Position numbers and translations under genes: made by a program
The notes under the pieces: model-generated
Databases searched by the model: none
Told to the model about the DNA's origin: nothing
Seen by the model: only the letters and a program-made list of their open reading frames with translations
In this document: piece by piece, positions 6,946-7,273 of the stretch
How positions within the stretch are numbered: position 1 is the first letter of the stretch
How the letters are laid out: each line of letters starts with the position of its first letter
From: Treponema sp.
GTDB taxonomy: Bacteria; Spirochaetota; Spirochaetia; Treponematales; Breznakiellaceae
DNA length: 7,273 bases
Assembly (NCBI GenBank): GCA_031268125.1
Contig: JAIRXT010000253.1
Coordinates: forward strand, 1-7,273
Direction: 5' to 3'

Positions 6946-6984
6946 GAGGCTTTCCCGAAACCAACCGGGTTTGGGGAAAGGCTC
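6946..6984 (-). repeat. 39-base imperfect inverted repeat (leader hairpin) before the symporter
   Basis: Two 17-base arms (6984-6968 and 6962-6946) flank a 5-base loop (CGGTT on the minus strand). Fifteen of 17 positions pair: 3 pairs, a C-C mismatch, 7 pairs (CTTTCCC with GGGAAAG), a C-C mismatch, then 5 pairs (AAACC with GGTTT). No U-run follows, so it is not an intrinsic terminator. It would lie at the 5' end of the message if the -10 at 6993-6998 is used, directly against the ribosome binding site. It may be an mRNA stabiliser, a translation-control structure or a protein-binding dyad in DNA. Confidence 0.75.
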
Positions 6985-6992
6985 CCTCTCCA

Positions 6993-6998
6993 ATATTA
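6993..6998 (-). promoter_or_regulatory. Candidate -10 element of the cluster promoter
   Basis: TAATAT on the minus strand, preceded by TG, is the best AT-rich hexamer in an otherwise GC-rich stretch upstream of the first gene. A start about 7 bases downstream would fall near 6986, just before the leader hairpin. No good -35 hexamer is seen at 16-18 bases, so this is tentative; an activator could be needed. Confidence 0.35.
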
Positions 6999-7004
6999 CA
7001 CCGC

Positions 7005-7017
7005 GAATCGAGGATTC
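7005..7017 (-). promoter_or_regulatory. Small dyad next to the candidate -10, possible operator
   Basis: GAATC-GAG-GATTC (5-base arms, 3-base centre) lies 6 bases upstream of the TAATAT hexamer, within the spacer or -35 region. Position fits a regulator binding site, but arms of this size can occur by chance. Confidence 0.25.
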
Positions 7018-7068
7018 CCGGCGATCTTCATGCAAGCGGAGCAGGATGCAGCCTTTCTTTTGGGCGCA

Positions 7069-7097
7069 CCGCCGGCCCTCCGGCCCGGCGGCCGGGC
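7069..7097. repeat. GC-rich self-complementary stretch with two competing hairpins
   Basis: CCGCCGG (7069-7075) can pair with CCGGCGG (7085-7091). Alternatively GCCCGG (7083-7088) pairs with CCGGGC (7092-7097) around a 3-base centre. The two folds share bases, so only one can form at a time. No U-run follows on either strand. Confidence 0.6.
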
Positions 7098-7107
7098 TAT
7101 CCGCTCC

Positions 7108-7179
7108 AACAAAAAACCCATTTTCCCCAATGGACTTTGCGGCGCGCAAAGTCCGAAAAAAACGCCGGGGTTTTTTGTT
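7108..7179. repeat. Long inverted repeat with A-tract/T-tract arms enclosing a second hairpin
   Basis: AACAAAAAACCC at 7108-7119 is the exact reverse complement of GGGTTTTTTGTT at 7168-7179 (12 bases). The 48-base interior holds the hairpin at 7132-7154. The tracts give U-runs on both strands after GC-containing stems, so a two-way transcription terminator is one reading; a dispersed repeat element is the other. Confidence 0.65.
7132..7154. repeat. Perfect 10-base-arm hairpin with 3-base loop
   Basis: GGACTTTGCG and CGCAAAGTCC flank the loop GCG. All ten positions pair, making it one of the strongest small hairpins in the window. On the plus strand it is followed by G and a run of seven A, not T; on the minus strand the nearest T-run is about 15 bases on, so it is not a standard terminator by itself. 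Confidence 0.75.
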
Positions 7180-7209
7180 CCGCTCCTATCCCTTGCGCTT
7201 TTCCCTGTA

Positions 7210-7252
7210 CGGCCATTAGGTCCGTGGACAAAGCTCATGGACCTAATGGCCG
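7210..7252. repeat. 14-base perfect inverted repeat with 15-base spacer
   Basis: CGGCCATTAGGTCC (7210-7223) and GGACCTAATGGCCG (7239-7252) are exact reverse complements. In plus-strand RNA the stem can extend inward by up to four pairs including G-U wobbles, leaving a short loop. No T-run follows on either strand. It looks like a REP- or operator-like element, not a terminator. Confidence 0.75.
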
Positions 7253-7273
7253 CCGCTACCGCTCAAGGCTGGG

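Larger units (their letters stand above)
6933..7273. other. 341-base non-coding region upstream of the cluster, dense in inverted repeats
   Basis: No frame here has a convincing start, ribosome site or recognisable product. From right to left the region holds a 14-base-arm inverted repeat (7210-7252), a nested pair of inverted repeats (7108-7179), a very GC-rich self-complementary stretch (7069-7097), a stretch with no clear signal (7018-7068), a small dyad and -10 candidate, and the leader hairpin. The octamer GGAGCGGA occurs twice on the minus strand (7107-7100 and 7186-7179). Such spacing and density resemble a mosaic of dispersed intergenic repeats, but other copies cannot be checked here. 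Confidence 0.6.

Noticed and set aside
7132..7154. Intrinsic terminator made by the 10-base-arm hairpin
   Set aside because: The base run right after the stem is A on the plus strand, and on the minus strand the T-run is about 15 bases away, so the usual stem-then-U layout is not met.
6850..7238. Short minus- and plus-strand open frames of 80-99 codons upstream of the symporter
   Set aside because: They run through inverted repeats, have Arg/Gly/Pro-rich products, lack ribosome sites and overlap one another in different frames.
6933..7273. A known riboswitch in the leader
   Set aside because: I saw no match to purine, PreQ1, guanidine, TPP or glycine aptamer cores; the leader hairpin is a simple stem with no multi-helix junction.

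Overview
The window holds one minus-strand gene cluster, read from right to left: a sodium:solute symporter, a YgeY-type M20 hydrolase, a YgeW-type knotted carbamoyltransferase, a carbamate kinase (YqeA/ArcC type) and a YgfK-type iron-sulfur/flavin oxidoreductase that runs off the left edge. The four enzymes belong to the set that E. coli carries in its ygeWXY-hyuA-yqeA and ygfK-ssnA-xdh region. That set has been tied to selenium-dependent molybdenum hydroxylases and to anaerobic purine (urate/xanthine) breakdown. No plus-strand gene is supported; the long plus-strand open frames are antisense shadows caused by GC-rich codon use.

Layout: 7273-6933 is an upstream non-coding region of 341 bases rich in inverted repeats, with a weak candidate promoter and a 39-base leader hairpin that ends against the first ribosome binding site. 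6932-5466 is the symporter. 5465-5364 is a short gap with a 10-base palindrome. 5363-4167 is ygeY, 4157-2964 ygeW, 2959-2012 the carbamate kinase and 2000-1 the first 666 codons of ygfK. The last four genes are separated by only 9, 4 and 11 bases, so they are very likely co-transcribed and partly translationally coupled. The 102-base symporter-ygeY gap could allow a second transcript start.

Working model (inference): the symporter imports a substrate such as a purine, ureide or hydantoin. YgfK, with partners beyond the left edge, performs a redox step on the ring or its products. YgeY hydrolyses an amide-type intermediate. YgeW phosphorolyses a carbamoylated intermediate to carbamoyl phosphate, and the kinase uses that to make ATP, NH3 and CO2. 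This is a fermentative, energy-yielding nitrogen-recycling route.

Organism: a GC-rich anaerobe. The gene set occurs in gut Clostridia, Enterobacteria and spirochaetes. The codon style and intergenic texture remind me of a host-associated spirochaete (Treponema-like), but this is an impression, not a demonstrated assignment. No mobile element, CRISPR array, rRNA or tRNA was seen.
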